Below the pieces are notes generated by a model, which was not told the DNA's origin, did not search any database, and saw nothing but the letters and a program-made list of their open reading frames with translations. A program made the position numbers and the translations under genes. From Kitasatospora sp. NBC_00374 (lineage in GTDB: Bacteria > Actinomycetota > Actinomycetes > Streptomycetales > Streptomycetaceae), in assembly GCF_041434935.1 (NCBI RefSeq), contig NZ_CP107964.1, positions 1,736,001 through 1,800,000 on the forward strand: a DNA stretch of 64,000 nt. The letters are read 5' to 3'. Below are positions 8,010-17,103 of this stretch, in pieces. Within the stretch, counting starts at the first letter, position 1; every line of letters starts with the position of its first letter.

Positions 8010-9328
8010 ACGGCGACGAGCGCCGCGAGTCGGGGCGCGGACCGCTCCCCGAGGACAGCATGTCCAGGGACGGGGTGAACGCCCCCGTCCCGGTCGCGCA
8101 CGACGCGACCCCCGCCGTCGACCCACGTCTGATCGTCCGACAGGAGGGTCTCAGCGGATATCTCGGCGAGTTCAAGCGACGGCTGAGCAGCGGCGAACTC
8201 GGCTCGCTGCCCGTGGTGCTGGCACTGATCGTGATCTGGGCGGTGTTCGGCAGTCTCGACAGCACCTTCCTGTCCGCGCAGAACCTCTCCAACCTGTCCC
8301 AGCAGATCGTCGGCACCGGCATGATCGCCATCGGTGTGGTCTTCGTGCTGCTGCTCGGCGAGATCGACCTGTCGGTGGGCTCGGTCAGCGGCCTGTGTGC
8401 CGCGATCTTCGCGGTGCTCAACGTGACCCACGGCGTCAACCAGTGGCTGGCGGTGCTCGCGGCCCTGGTGGGCGGTGCGCTGGTCGGTGCGATCCAGGGT
8501 GTCTTCTTCGCCAAGGTCGGTGTGCCGGCCTTCGTCGTCACCCTCGCCGGTAACCTCGGCTGGAACGGCCTGATGCTGCAGATCCTGGGATCCAGCGGCA
8601 CGATCAACCTGTCCGGCACCGACGCCGTCTCCAAGCTGTACACCACCATCTACAGCCAGACCATCGTCGCCTACGCGGTGGCGGCCATCGGCGTCCTGCT
8701 CTTCCTCGGCGCCTCGCTGTTCGACACCCGGCGGCGCAAGGCGGCCGGGGTGCCGTCCCGTCCGCCGGCGGACATCGCCCTGCGGACGGTGGCGCTGGCC
8801 GTGGTCGCGTTCGTGGCCGCGTACACGCTGAACCAGTACAAGGGGCTGCCGCTGGCCCTGCTGATCTTCCTGATCTTCATCGTGGTGCTGGACTTCGTGC
8901 TCCGCCGCACCACCTACGGGCGCCAGATCTTCGCCCTCGGCGGCAACATCGAGGGTGCCCGGCGAGCCGGTATCAACGTGTCCTGGATCAGGATCTCGGT
9001 GTTCTCGATCTGTTCGACCATGGCCGCCGTCGGCGGTCTGTTCCTGGCCGCGCAGATCCAGTCCGCCAGCCAGACCTCCGGCGGCGGCAACCTGCTGATG
9101 AACTGCATCGCGGCGGCCGTCATCGGCGGCACCAGCCTCTTCGGCGGCCGGGGCAGCACCTGGTCGGCGCTGCTCGGTGCACTGGTGATCGGCTCGATCC
9201 AGTCCGGGATGAACATCATGGGCCTGAGCAACGCCATCCAGTTCATGGTCACCGGTGCGGTGCTGCTGGCCGCGGTCGTGATCGACTCGCTGTCGCGCCG
9301 GAGCCAGAAGGCGGCCGGCCGCGCCTGA
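8006..9328 (+). CDS. xylH: Sugar ABC transporter permease (XylH-like)
   Basis: A 440-residue permease with about ten hydrophobic segments and a long soluble N-terminus (about 60 residues). It belongs to the BPD_transp_2 / RbsC-XylH family: 'LLLGEIDLSVGSVSGLCAA', 'GVPAFVVTLAGNLGWNGL' and the cytoplasmic EAA-like loop 'FALGGNIEGARRAGINV', then 'AAVIGGTSLFGGRGS'. These are the hallmarks of pentose importers. It forms the membrane channel for the XylF/XylG pair and starts inside the stop of the ATPase gene. A perfect palindrome 13 nt after its stop probably ends transcription. Confidence 0.88.
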   Translation: MNGDERRESGRGPLPEDSMSRDGVNAPVPVAHDATPAVDPRLIVRQEGLSGYLGEFKRRLSSGELGSLPVVLALIVIWAVFGSLDSTFLSAQNLSNLSQQIVGTGMIAIGVVFVLLLGEIDLSVGSVSGLCAAIFAVLNVTHGVNQWLAVLAALVGGALVGAIQGVFFAKVGVPAFVVTLAGNLGWNGLMLQILGSSGTINLSGTDAVSKLYTTIYSQTIVAYAVAAIGVLLFLGASLFDTRRRKAAGVPSRPPADIALRTVALAVVAFVAAYTLNQYKGLPLALLIFLIFIVVLDFVLRRTTYGRQIFALGGNIEGARRAGINVSWIRISVFSICSTMAAVGGLFLAAQIQSASQTSGGGNLLMNCIAAAVIGGTSLFGGRGSTWSALLGALVIGSIQSGMNIMGLSNAIQFMVTGAVLLAAVVIDSLSRRSQKAAGRA

Positions 9329-9340
9329 CCGGTACGTCCT

Positions 9341-9388
9341 GCGGGTGAGCCCCGGTACGGTCCGCGGACCGTACCGGGGCTCACCCGC
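9341..9388. terminator. 48-nt perfect palindrome, bidirectional terminator
   Basis: The whole of 9341-9388 is its own reverse complement, with arms GCGGGTGAGCCCCGGTACGG continuing to a central CCGCGG. It lies exactly between two convergent genes (stops at 9328 and 9395), so it would form the same very stable hairpin in either transcript. There is no T-tract, as is common for terminators in this GC range. Confidence 0.8.
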
Positions 9389-9394
9389 GGGGGG

Positions 9395-11950
9395 CTACTC
9401 GCTCTTGATCGCGTCCAGCACGTTCAGGCGGGCGGCCCGGCGGGACGGCCAGGCGGCGGCCAGCAGGCCGATCACGGCGGCCAGCACCAGGAAGAGCAGG
9501 ATCCGCACCGGCGGGACGACGGTGGTGAGGTCCTTGAAACTACTGGTCAGCGTCCGGTTGCCGGCCCAGGCGACCACCGTCCCCAGCAGGACGCCGATCA
9601 CCGCGCCGAACAGCGCGATCAGCAGCGACTCCAGCCGGACCATCCGGCCGATCCCCCGCCGGTCGAGCCCGATCGCCCGCAGCATGCCGATCTCGCGGCG
9701 GCGTTCGAAGACCGACATCGCCATGGTGTTGACCACGCCCAGCACGGCGACCACCACGGACATGCCCAGCAGGCCGTACATGATGTTCAGGACGGCGGTG
9801 ACCATCTCGCGGGACTCGGCCTTCAGGTCGGCCCGGCCCTTGACCGCGATCAGCGGGTTGCCGCCGGTGGCGTCCTTGATCGCCTGCTTGAGCCCGGCGT
9901 CGGCGCCGTTCGCGCCCTTGACCAGGACCTTGCTCAGCCCAACGCCGGGGGCGTGCGGGGCGACCAGGGAGTCGGGGACGAGCATCCCGCCCAGCGAGGC
10001 GGAGTTCTCCAGCACACCGCCGACCGTCAGCGTCCCGGTGGCGCCGTCCGGGTACCGGACCTCCACGGTGTCGCCCGGCCGGAGGTGCCAGTACCCGGCG
10101 TAGCCCGCGCTGACCAGCACCTTCCCCTGGCGCAGCGCGTCCGGCGAGCCCTCCTTGACCGCGAGGGTGGCCACCTCGCCGATGGTCGCCGCGTCGACGC
10201 CGGTCACCCAGGTGGTCTCCTGGCCGACCTCGACCTCCACCGTCCGCTCGACGCTGCTGGCGGCCACCCCGGGAGCCTTGGCGATCTGGGCCCCGACCTC
10301 GGGCGAGAGCACCGAGTAGTTCGCCATGGTCACGGTGTAGTCGGCGCGGTCGTCCACGTCGGCGGCCCGGTCCACGGCCCGGTTGACCGAGGCGCCGACC
10401 ACGGTGAGCGCGGTGATCAGAGTGACGCCGATGGTCAGCGCGGAGGCGGTGGCGGCGGTCCGGCGCGGGTTGCGCAGCGCGTTCTCCCGGGCGAGCTTGC
10501 CGGGCATGCCGTACAACCGCTGCAGCAGCGGGGAGAAGAGCGCGATCAGCGGGCGGGACAGCAGCGGGGTCAGCACGAACACGCCGACCAGCAGCGCGCC
10601 CGCGCCGGCCCCGACCGCGCTGGTGCTCTTGGTCGCGGCGCCCAGCAGCAGCCCGGCGGCGCCCAGCAGGCCGATCACGCCACCGATCAGGTTGCGGACC
10701 AGCAGGCTCTTCTGGGTGGCCGGCTGCTCACCGCTGCCCATCGCGGCGACCGGGGCGATCCGGGCCGCACGGCGGGCGGGCAGCCAGGCCGCCATCACGG
10801 TGACCGCAACGCCGACGCCGAGCGTGATCAGTACGGTCGTGGGGGCCAGCACCAGCGGGCCGTCCGGGAGGTTGGCGTCCAGCGGGCCGTTCACCAGGGC
10901 CTTGAGCCCGACCGCGATGCCGGTGCCGGTGACCAGACCACCGGCAGAGGCGACGGTGCCGATCAGCAGGGCCTCGGCCAGCACCGACCGGGTGATCTGG
11001 CGGCGGCCGGCGCCGACGGCGCGCAGCAGCGCGATCTCGCGGGTGCGCTGGGCGATCAGCATGGTGAAGGTGTTGGCGATGATGAAGATGCCGACGAACA
11101 GCGAGATGCCGGCGAAGACCAGCAGTGCCTGACTGAGGCCCTTGGTGGTCTCGGCGATCGCCTTGTCCTGCTCGGCGGCGAGGTCGGCGCCGGTCTTCGC
11201 GGTGACCGCGTCGGCCTTCGGCAGGGCCTGCCGGACCAGGGCGAGCAGCTGCCGGTCGTCGGTGCCCGGCTTCGCCTTCACGTCGATGGCGTCGAACTGG
11301 CCGGGGTGGGTCAGGTAGAGCCGCTGCGCGGTGGCGGTGTCGAAGGCCGCCAGCGAGCCGCCGGCCTGCACCCGCGGGTCCCTGGTGTCCAGCAGGCCGG
11401 TGAGCCTGAGCTCCATCACCGGGCCGTTGACGGCCACCCGGACGGTGTCGCCGACCCCGAAGCCGCCCTTGCGGGCCGTGTGGGTGTCCAGCGCGACCTC
11501 GCTGGCGCTCCGCGGGCCGCGGCCCTCGACCAGCGGGTAGCGGCTGTCCGTACCGTCCGCGCCCGGCACGTAGTTGGTGCCGGTGGTGGAGAAGCCGTCC
11601 CCGATCAGGTTGCCCTTGCGGTCCGCGATACCGGCGAAGCCTGACACCACGCCGCGGGCGTCGGCGGCACCGGGCAGCTGCGCGATCCTGCTGCGCACCT
11701 CCTCGGTGAGCGCGGGGCCGGTCGAGCCGCGGCCGCCGCGGTCGTAGGACCGGCTGACGGCGCCGTCGTCCGTGACGGCGACCGCCACGTCGGTGAAGCT
11801 CCTGGCGTTCTGGGACTTGAGCGCGGAGCCCAGGGTGTCGGTGAAGACCATGGTGCCGGCGACGAAGGCGGTGCCGAGCATGATGGCGAGCGCGGTCATC
11901 AGCAGGCGGCCCTTGTGGGCCAGCACGTTGCGCAGTGCGGTGCGGTACAT
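9395..11950 (-). CDS. MacB/FtsX-type ABC transporter permease
   Basis: An 851-residue permease of the streptomycete two-FtsX-domain type. It opens with 'MYRTALRNVLAHKGRLLMTALAIMLGTAFVAG' (cytoplasmic helix plus TM1). A large extracytoplasmic domain follows, then three TM helices around 'ALLVFAGISLFVGIFIIANTFTMLIAQRTREIALLRAVGAGRRQI', a second half beginning 'MPGKLARENALRNPRRTAATASALTIGV', and again three C-terminal helices with 'SVFERRREIGMLRAIGLDRRGIGRM'. Such permeases couple ATP hydrolysis to mechanical work or export at the outer face of the membrane and work with a LolD/MacB-like ATPase, encoded 44 nt upstream. ATG 11950 follows AGGA. Substrate unknown; antimicrobial-peptide or lipid export is typical. 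Confidence 0.88.
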   Translation of the reverse strand: MYRTALRNVLAHKGRLLMTALAIMLGTAFVAGTMVFTDTLGSALKSQNARSFTDVAVAVTDDGAVSRSYDRGGRGSTGPALTEEVRSRIAQLPGAADARGVVSGFAGIADRKGNLIGDGFSTTGTNYVPGADGTDSRYPLVEGRGPRSASEVALDTHTARKGGFGVGDTVRVAVNGPVMELRLTGLLDTRDPRVQAGGSLAAFDTATAQRLYLTHPGQFDAIDVKAKPGTDDRQLLALVRQALPKADAVTAKTGADLAAEQDKAIAETTKGLSQALLVFAGISLFVGIFIIANTFTMLIAQRTREIALLRAVGAGRRQITRSVLAEALLIGTVASAGGLVTGTGIAVGLKALVNGPLDANLPDGPLVLAPTTVLITLGVGVAVTVMAAWLPARRAARIAPVAAMGSGEQPATQKSLLVRNLIGGVIGLLGAAGLLLGAATKSTSAVGAGAGALLVGVFVLTPLLSRPLIALFSPLLQRLYGMPGKLARENALRNPRRTAATASALTIGVTLITALTVVGASVNRAVDRAADVDDRADYTVTMANYSVLSPEVGAQIAKAPGVAASSVERTVEVEVGQETTWVTGVDAATIGEVATLAVKEGSPDALRQGKVLVSAGYAGYWHLRPGDTVEVRYPDGATGTLTVGGVLENSASLGGMLVPDSLVAPHAPGVGLSKVLVKGANGADAGLKQAIKDATGGNPLIAVKGRADLKAESREMVTAVLNIMYGLLGMSVVVAVLGVVNTMAMSVFERRREIGMLRAIGLDRRGIGRMVRLESLLIALFGAVIGVLLGTVVAWAGNRTLTSSFKDLTTVVPPVRILLFLVLAAVIGLLAAAWPSRRAARLNVLDAIKSE

Positions 11951-11994
11951 GGGTGTCCTGAAGTCGGAGGTGCGGGGCGGCGGTTGGCCGGGCG

Positions 11995-12753
11995 TCAGCT
12001 GGTGCGGCCCTTGGCGTCGAAGCGGCGCATCCGGTCGAGGACGGTGTCGGCGGTGGGGTGGTGGAGTTCGTCGACGATGCGGCCGTCGGCGAGGAAGACG
12101 ACGCGGTCGGCGTAGGAGGCGGCGACGGGGTCGTGGGTGACCATGACGACGGTCTGGCCGAGTTCGCGCACGGAGTTGCGCAGGAAGGAGAGGATCTCGG
12201 CGCCGGAGCGGGAGTCGAGGTTGCCGGTGGGTTCGTCGGCGAAGACGATGTCGGGCCGGGAGGCGAGGGCGCGGGCGCAGGCGACGCGCTGCTGCTGGCC
12301 GCCGGAGAGCTGGGAGGGGCGGTGGCTGAGGCGGCCGGAGAGGCCGACGGTGTCGACGACGGTGTCGAGCCAGGCCTGGTCGGGCTTGCGGCCGGCGATG
12401 TCCATGGGGAGGGTGATGTTCTCCAGGGCGGTCAGGGTGGGGAGCAGGTTGAAGGCCTGGAAGACGAAGCCGATGCGGTCGCGGCGCAGTCGGGTGAGCT
12501 GCTTGTCCTTGAGGCCGACGAGTTCGACGTCGCCGATGGTGGCGGAGCCGGAGGAGACGGTGTCGAGGCCGGCCATGCAGTGCATGAGGGTGGACTTGCC
12601 GGAGCCGGAGGGGCCCATGATGGCGGTGAACTCGCCCTGGCCGAAGGCCACGCTCACGTCGTCCAGCGCCACCACCCGGGTCTCGCCCTCGCCGTAGACC
12701 TTGTTGAGGCCGGTGGCGCGGGCGGCGGCGGTGGTGGTCGTCATGGTGCTCAC
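11995..12753 (-). CDS. MacB/LolD-type ABC transporter ATP-binding protein
   Basis: A 252-residue ATPase with Walker A 'GPSGSGKST', signature 'LSGGQQQR', Walker B 'IVFADEPTGNLD' and 'VMVTHD'. The ADEPTGNLD string is diagnostic for the MacB/LolD/FtsE group, matching the FtsX-type permease just downstream. GTG 12753 is preferred over ATG 12744 because AGGAG sits 6 nt upstream of the GTG and 15 nt from the ATG. The gene pair is divergent from a Sensor-domain/two-component cluster, which may control it: three-part sets of this kind often respond to cell-envelope stress. Confidence 0.88.
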   Translation of the reverse strand: MSTMTTTTAAARATGLNKVYGEGETRVVALDDVSVAFGQGEFTAIMGPSGSGKSTLMHCMAGLDTVSSGSATIGDVELVGLKDKQLTRLRRDRIGFVFQAFNLLPTLTALENITLPMDIAGRKPDQAWLDTVVDTVGLSGRLSHRPSQLSGGQQQRVACARALASRPDIVFADEPTGNLDSRSGAEILSFLRNSVRELGQTVVMVTHDPVAASYADRVVFLADGRIVDELHHPTADTVLDRMRRFDAKGRTS

Positions 12754-13054
12754 GAGGGGCTCCTGGCTGGGTCGGGATTGCGTGGGTCCCGTCCATCCTC
12801 GGTGGCGTGTCGGCGCAGGCTGTCGGCCTGCCGGACGGTTGGGCGCACCCCGCTCGGTCGGGGCGGCGGGGGCCGCTCTCCTCCTTTCGGATGACCCGAC
12901 CCCGGCCTCGGGACGTACCGGGGGGTGGGGTGAACCGAACCCCCGGGTTCCGTGCTGCCCCCCTCGTACCGGGCGGGCGGCCGCGGAAGGCTGGAATCAC
13001 CCCCGAGAAGCCGTCGGGGCATCCGATCCGCTCCTCGTCCACCTGGTGGTCCCC
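12754..13054. other. Divergent intergenic region
   Basis: 301 nt between the ABC exporter operon (minus) and the Sensor-domain gene (plus). Promoters for both must lie here, but no convincing -35/-10 pair stands out. A GTACCGGG-like string occurs twice (near 12915 and 12969). No open frame with family similarity was seen. Confidence 0.4.
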
Positions 13055-13657
13055 ATGAACACAGCACCCTCCGTCCTCGCCCGCGGCCTGCGCACCGCCC
13101 TCACCGAGCCCTTCCGGCCCGACACCTGGCGGCGGGTCGGCTATCTGCTGCTCGCGCTGCCGGTCGGGCTGCTCGCCGTACCCCTGGCGCTGATGGGCGG
13201 CCCCGCGGGCCGGCTCCAGCGGGGGCTGGTGGCACGGCTGCTCGGCCGGCGGATCGAGGAACCGGCCGGCGGCCGGCCCGCGGCCCTGGCGCACGCGGTG
13301 CTCGCACTGCCGCTCAACGCGGTCGGCCTGGTGACCACGGTCTACGGCTGGTCGCTGGTACCGCTCAACCTGGGCTGGCCGCTGCGCCCGCTGCTCGGCA
13401 TGGGCACCGGCGACTACGCCGAGGCCTGGGGCGGCCCGACCTTCGCCGGGGCCTGGGCACTGCACGCGCTGGCCGGCGGGGTCGGCTTCCTGCTGCTGAT
13501 GCCCTGGGTCGGCCGCGGTCTGACCGCCCTTCAGGCCCGGCTGGCCGTCGGCCTGCTCGGCCCCCGGCGGATCGGCGCCGGGCGCGCCGTCCTGCTCGCC
13601 GCGCTGGTGGCGGCGGTGGGGACCGCGGTCGCCGTCCCCGTCGCCCACCAGCTCTAG
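13055..13657 (+). CDS. Sensor-domain membrane protein
   Basis: A 200-residue membrane protein with four hydrophobic segments. It matches the putative 'Sensor' domain that usually forms the N-terminal part of actinobacterial NarL-type histidine kinases: 'TWRRVGYLLLALPVGLLAVPLAL', 'LPLNAVGLVTTVYGWSLVPL', and 'AWGGPTFAGAWALHAL'. Here it stands alone without a kinase domain. A complete kinase with its own copy of the domain starts 10 nt downstream, so this protein may be an accessory signal input or a duplicated remnant. ATG 13055 has only a weak GGTGG upstream. Function otherwise unproven. Confidence 0.7.
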   Translation: MNTAPSVLARGLRTALTEPFRPDTWRRVGYLLLALPVGLLAVPLALMGGPAGRLQRGLVARLLGRRIEEPAGGRPAALAHAVLALPLNAVGLVTTVYGWSLVPLNLGWPLRPLLGMGTGDYAEAWGGPTFAGAWALHALAGGVGFLLLMPWVGRGLTALQARLAVGLLGPRRIGAGRAVLLAALVAAVGTAVAVPVAHQL

Positions 13658-13660
13658 GCT
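13655..13660 (+). promoter_or_regulatory. -10 element giving a leaderless kinase mRNA
   Basis: TAGGCT lies 7 nt before the kinase ATG at 13668, and the stretch between has no ribosome binding site. This is the usual arrangement for a leaderless transcript, so the kinase could have its own start inside the end of the preceding gene. Confidence 0.4.
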
Positions 13661-13667
13661 TTCGCGC

Positions 13668-14951
13668 ATGCTCTCCCGTGCCGCCGACCTCGCCGCCGCG
13701 CCGTTCCGCCGCCGGGCCCTGGCCGCTCTGCTCTACGCCCTGCTCGCGCCGGTACCGGCGCTGGCCGGCGCCGCGCTGGTGCTGGCCGGGCTGCTGGCCG
13801 GCGGCGTGCTCTCGGTGACCCCGCTCGGGCCGTGGCTGATCGCGCTCACCGTCCGCGGGGCGCGCGGCCTCGGCGCCGTCCAGCGTGCGCTCGCCCGGCG
13901 GCTGCTCGGCCTGGCCGTGGAGCCGCCGGCGCCGGTCGGCGCGGCCGGGGCCTTCGCCTGGCGGCGGGCGGTGCTGGGCGACCGGGCCGGCTGGCGGGCG
14001 GTCGGGGCGGCGCTGGCCACCCCGCTGACCGCCCTGCTGCCGCTGCCGGCCGTGCTGTTCGGCTACGTGTACGGGGTGCTGCTGGCCGCGCACCCGCTGC
14101 TCCAACGGTGGAACCGCTTCACCGTGCACGCCGCGGACGGCTCGGTACGGCATGTCTCGCTGGAGGTGGGCGGGGTGCAGTGGGACACCTGGCCGCGCTG
14201 GCTGGTCCCGTGCGCCGTGGGGCTGTGCCTGCTGGCCGCGGCGCCCTGGCTGGTGCGGCGGACACTCGCACCGCAGTGCGCCCTGCTGCGCTCCCTGCTC
14301 GGCCCGGACGCGGCGGACCGGCGGATCCGGGACCTGGAGGAGACCAGGACCCAGGCCGTCGACGACGCCGCGGCCACCTTGCGGCGGATCGAACGCGACC
14401 TGCACGACGGCACCCAGGCCCGGCTGGTGGGACTGGGGATGCATCTGACGGTGATCCGCGAACTGGTGCTGGCCGGCGCCGGGCGCGAGCAGCTGCTGCC
14501 CGTACTGGAGACGGCGCAGGGCAACGCCAAGCAGGCCGTCGCCGACCTGCGCGACCTGGTCCGGGGCATCCACCCGCCGGCGCTGGACAGCGGGCTGGCG
14601 ACCGCGCTGGAGACGCTGGCCGCCGACTGTCCGCTGCCGGTGGAGGTGACGGTGGAGCTGCCCCGGCGGCCCTCCCCCGCGGTCGAGTCGATCGCGTACT
14701 TCTGCGCCGCGGAGCTGCTGGCGAACGCCGTCAAGCACAGCGGCGCCCGGCAGGTGCGGATCGCGGTGGCCGCCGAGCCGGGCGAGGTGCTGCGGCTGGC
14801 CGTCCGGGACGACGGCCGCGGCGGCGCGGTGGTCGGCGCCGGCAGCGGACTGTCCGGCCTGCGGGCCCGGGCCAGGACCGTCGACGGTAGCCTGACCTGC
14901 GACAGCCCGCGCGGCGGACCGACCGAGGTCACCGTCCGGCTGCCGTACTGA
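13668..14951 (+). CDS. NarL-type sensor histidine kinase
   Basis: A 427-residue kinase. Residues 1-200 form a Sensor domain with about four membrane segments. The HisKA_3 dimerisation helix carries the phospho-acceptor His246 in 'RIERDLHDGTQARLVGLGMHL'. The HATPase domain follows with an N-box 'AAELLANAVKHSGA' and G-box 'DDGRGGAVVGAGSGLSGLRARA'. It should autophosphorylate on His246 and pass the phosphate to the response regulator encoded 27 nt downstream. The adjacent ABC exporter is a plausible target, because such kinases often detect envelope-active compounds through their membrane domain. Domain order and length are normal. Confidence 0.9.
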   Translation: MLSRAADLAAAPFRRRALAALLYALLAPVPALAGAALVLAGLLAGGVLSVTPLGPWLIALTVRGARGLGAVQRALARRLLGLAVEPPAPVGAAGAFAWRRAVLGDRAGWRAVGAALATPLTALLPLPAVLFGYVYGVLLAAHPLLQRWNRFTVHAADGSVRHVSLEVGGVQWDTWPRWLVPCAVGLCLLAAAPWLVRRTLAPQCALLRSLLGPDAADRRIRDLEETRTQAVDDAAATLRRIERDLHDGTQARLVGLGMHLTVIRELVLAGAGREQLLPVLETAQGNAKQAVADLRDLVRGIHPPALDSGLATALETLAADCPLPVEVTVELPRRPSPAVESIAYFCAAELLANAVKHSGARQVRIAVAAEPGEVLRLAVRDDGRGGAVVGAGSGLSGLRARARTVDGSLTCDSPRGGPTEVTVRLPY

Positions 14952-14978
14952 CCGGGCCGGACGGGGGAGGAACCGCGG

Positions 14979-15629
14979 ATGCGGGTGGTGATCGCCGAGG
15001 ACTCGGCCATCCTGCGGGAGGGGCTGGCCCAACTGCTCGCCCTGCGCGGGGTCGAGGTGGTCGCCGCGGTCGGGGACGGCGAGGCGCTGCTGGCCGCCGT
15101 CGCCGAGCACCGGCCGGACGCCGCGGTGGTGGACGTACGGATGCCGCCGACCCAGACCGACGAGGGGCTGCGGGCGGCGGTGACGATCCGCCAGGAGCAC
15201 CCCGGCGTCGGCGTGCTGATCTTCTCCCAGTACGTGGAGACCAGGTACGCCGCCCAGCTGCTCGGCAGCGACTGCGCCGGCGTGGGCTACCTGCTGAAGG
15301 AACGGGTCGTCGACCTCGACGAGTTCACGGACGCGCTCGCCCGGGTCGCGGCCGGCGGCACCGCCCTCGATCCGCAGGTGGTCTCCCAGCTCTTCGGCGC
15401 GAGCCGCCGGGCCGCCACGCTCGACGCGCTCACCCCGCGCGAGCGCGAGGTGCTCGCGCTGATGGCCGAGGGCCGCACCAACCAGTCGATCGCGGACCTC
15501 CTGGTGATCTCCGGGCGCGCGGTCGAGAAGCACATCGCCAACATCTTCACCAAGCTCGACCTGCCCGCCTCGGACGGCGGCCACCGCCGCGTCCTGGCCG
15601 TGCTGCGCCACCTGGAGAGCGGGGGCTGA
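14979..15629 (+). CDS. NarL/FixJ-type response regulator
   Basis: A 216-residue regulator. The receiver domain (1-120) has the acidic pair 'AEDSA' (Glu7, Asp8), the phosphorylation site Asp52 in 'VVDVRMPP' and the Lys of 'YLLKERV'. The LuxR-type DNA-binding domain occupies the C-terminus ('LTPREREVLALMAEGRTNQSIADLL', 'RAVEKHIANIFTKL'). It is the partner of the upstream kinase. ATG 14979 follows GGGGGAGGAA with ideal spacing. Target promoters are not identified; the divergent ABC exporter is the nearest candidate. Confidence 0.92.
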   Translation: MRVVIAEDSAILREGLAQLLALRGVEVVAAVGDGEALLAAVAEHRPDAAVVDVRMPPTQTDEGLRAAVTIRQEHPGVGVLIFSQYVETRYAAQLLGSDCAGVGYLLKERVVDLDEFTDALARVAAGGTALDPQVVSQLFGASRRAATLDALTPREREVLALMAEGRTNQSIADLLVISGRAVEKHIANIFTKLDLPASDGGHRRVLAVLRHLESGG

Positions 15630-15644
15630 CCGGCCGCGGCCCGC

Positions 15645-16136
15645 TCACGGGCTCACGCCGTCGTACAGGTACGGCGGTGTCCGGCTCCGGCGGGCGCGCC
15701 ACAGCGCGGTGAACCAGGGCTGCTGTGCGGGGTGCAGGCCGGCCAGCCAGTCCCGGTGGCTGCGCCAGTCGTAGGCGTCGTGTTCCGCGCTGAGGACGGG
15801 AGCGCCCGCCGCAGTACCGCCGTCGAAGCAGAAGTCGATCACCGGCGGCCAGCCGTCGGAGGCACGGCGGTAGTCGACGGCGAGCAGCGGCAGCGGGCCG
15901 TCGACCCGCAGGCCGGTCTCCTCGTGGGTCTCGCGCACGGCCGTGCGGCAGGGGCGCTCGCCGTGGTCGGCCAGGCCGCCGGGGAGTTGCCACCAGACCG
16001 GGTGCGCGGGGTAGGCCCGGGCCTGGCGGAGCATCAGGATCCGGTCGTCCGCGTCGGTGAGCAGCACCCCCGCCGACACCACGTGCTTGGGCAGGGTGGC
16101 CGCGAACCGGTCGGGCGGGAGGGTCTCGGTCGTCAC
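15645..16136 (-). CDS. Nudix hydrolase
   Basis: A 163-residue protein with a complete Nudix box at residues 54-76 (G-x5-E-x7-R-E-x2-E-E-x-G, read as GLADHGE...REThEETGL), which binds Mg2+ and cleaves nucleoside-diphosphate-X bonds. The N-terminal 'HVVSAGVLLTDADDRILMLRQ' and 'WQLPGGLADHGE' are typical of the MutT/ADP-ribose pyrophosphatase-like group. Substrate is not predictable. GTG 16136 follows GAAGGAG with 7-nt spacing. It is convergent to the response regulator, whose stop is 15 nt away. Confidence 0.85.
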   Translation of the reverse strand: MTTETLPPDRFAATLPKHVVSAGVLLTDADDRILMLRQARAYPAHPVWWQLPGGLADHGERPCRTAVRETHEETGLRVDGPLPLLAVDYRRASDGWPPVIDFCFDGGTAAGAPVLSAEHDAYDWRSHRDWLAGLHPAQQPWFTALWRARRSRTPPYLYDGVSP

Positions 16137-16237
16137 ACTGGTGCTCCTTCGTCGCTCGGGAGGAGAGCTCCCCGCCGCGGCCCCGGGCCATGCACCGACC
16201 GGAATGGACGGACAATCGCACCGCGCCCGGTTCCGCC

Positions 16238-17068
16238 TCAGAACGAGCCGTGGCGGCCCTCCCCGGCGGCGAAGCGGGCCGCACCGGCCGCGGTGTCCGA
16301 GGCGAGCGAAATACGGCCGTGGGCCCACTCGTTGGCCATCGCCGCGGGCTCGGCGAGGCCGTCCTGTTCGAGCAGCGAGAGCCGGTCGTGGCGCAGGCAG
16401 GTCTGGGGGAAGCGGGCGAGCTCGGCGGCCAGCGCCTCGGCGGCGGCCCGTTCGGTGCCGGCCGGCACCAGGCGGTCGGCCAGACCGATCCGGTACGCCT
16501 CCTCGGCGTCGACCGGGCGGCCGGTCAGGACCAGGTCCATGGCCCGGCCCGTGCCGATCAGACGGGGCAGCCGGACGGTGCCGCCGTCGATCAGCGGGAC
16601 GCCCCAGCGGCGGCAGAAAACGCCGAACACCGCGTCCTGCGCGGCGACCCGCAGGTCGCACCAGAGCGCCAGTTCGAGTCCGCCGGCCACCGCGTGGCCG
16701 GCCACGGCGGCGATCACCGGCTTGCCCAGGCGCAGCCGGGTGGGGCCCATCGGGCCCGGTCCGTCCCCGGCGAGGCGGTTGCCGCGCCCGGTACCGACCG
16801 CCTTGAGGTCCGCGCCGGCGCAGAAGGTGCCGCCCTCGCCCCAGAGGACGGCCACCGAGGCGCTGTCGTCGGCGTCGAACTCCTCGAAGGCTTCGAGCAG
16901 GGCGGCCGCGGTCGGCCCGTCCACCGCGTTGCGGGCCTCGGGGCGGGCCAGGACCACCGTTCTGACCGGGCCGCACTGTTCGACCCGCACCGCGTCCTTC
17001 GCCACCGTGTCTTTCGCCACCGCGTCCGCCTCCGTCGCGCTCCCGAGCCGTACCTGTCGGGCCATCAT
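16238..17068 (-). CDS. Enoyl-CoA hydratase/isomerase-family protein
   Basis: A 276-residue crotonase-fold protein. The first oxyanion-hole segment is 'GEGGTFCAGADLKAVG' and the second 'GHAVAGGLELALWCDLRVAAQDAVFGVFCRRWGVPLIDGG', both well conserved. The catalytic Glu usual in the second segment of true hydratases is not obvious (Arg-Arg-Trp-Gly region), so isomerase or another crotonase activity is equally possible. The N-terminus is longer than usual and contains a repeated VAKD. Two adjacent ATG codons (17068 and 17065) are possible starts. It is divergent from the SPFH gene across a shared, nearly symmetric promoter. Confidence 0.8.
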   Translation of the reverse strand: MMARQVRLGSATEADAVAKDTVAKDAVRVEQCGPVRTVVLARPEARNAVDGPTAAALLEAFEEFDADDSASVAVLWGEGGTFCAGADLKAVGTGRGNRLAGDGPGPMGPTRLRLGKPVIAAVAGHAVAGGLELALWCDLRVAAQDAVFGVFCRRWGVPLIDGGTVRLPRLIGTGRAMDLVLTGRPVDAEEAYRIGLADRLVPAGTERAAAEALAAELARFPQTCLRHDRLSLLEQDGLAEPAAMANEWAHGRISLASDTAAGAARFAAGEGRHGSF

Positions 17069-17103
17069 GCCCCCGCGGCCCCGCGGCCGCCGTTTTCGTC
17101 CTC

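Noticed and set aside
9395..13669. A single very long minus-strand open frame covering the ABC permease and beyond
   Set aside because: Only 9395-11950 has family similarity. The rest lies antisense or out of frame to the ATPase gene and the Sensor-domain gene and is a by-product of high GC.
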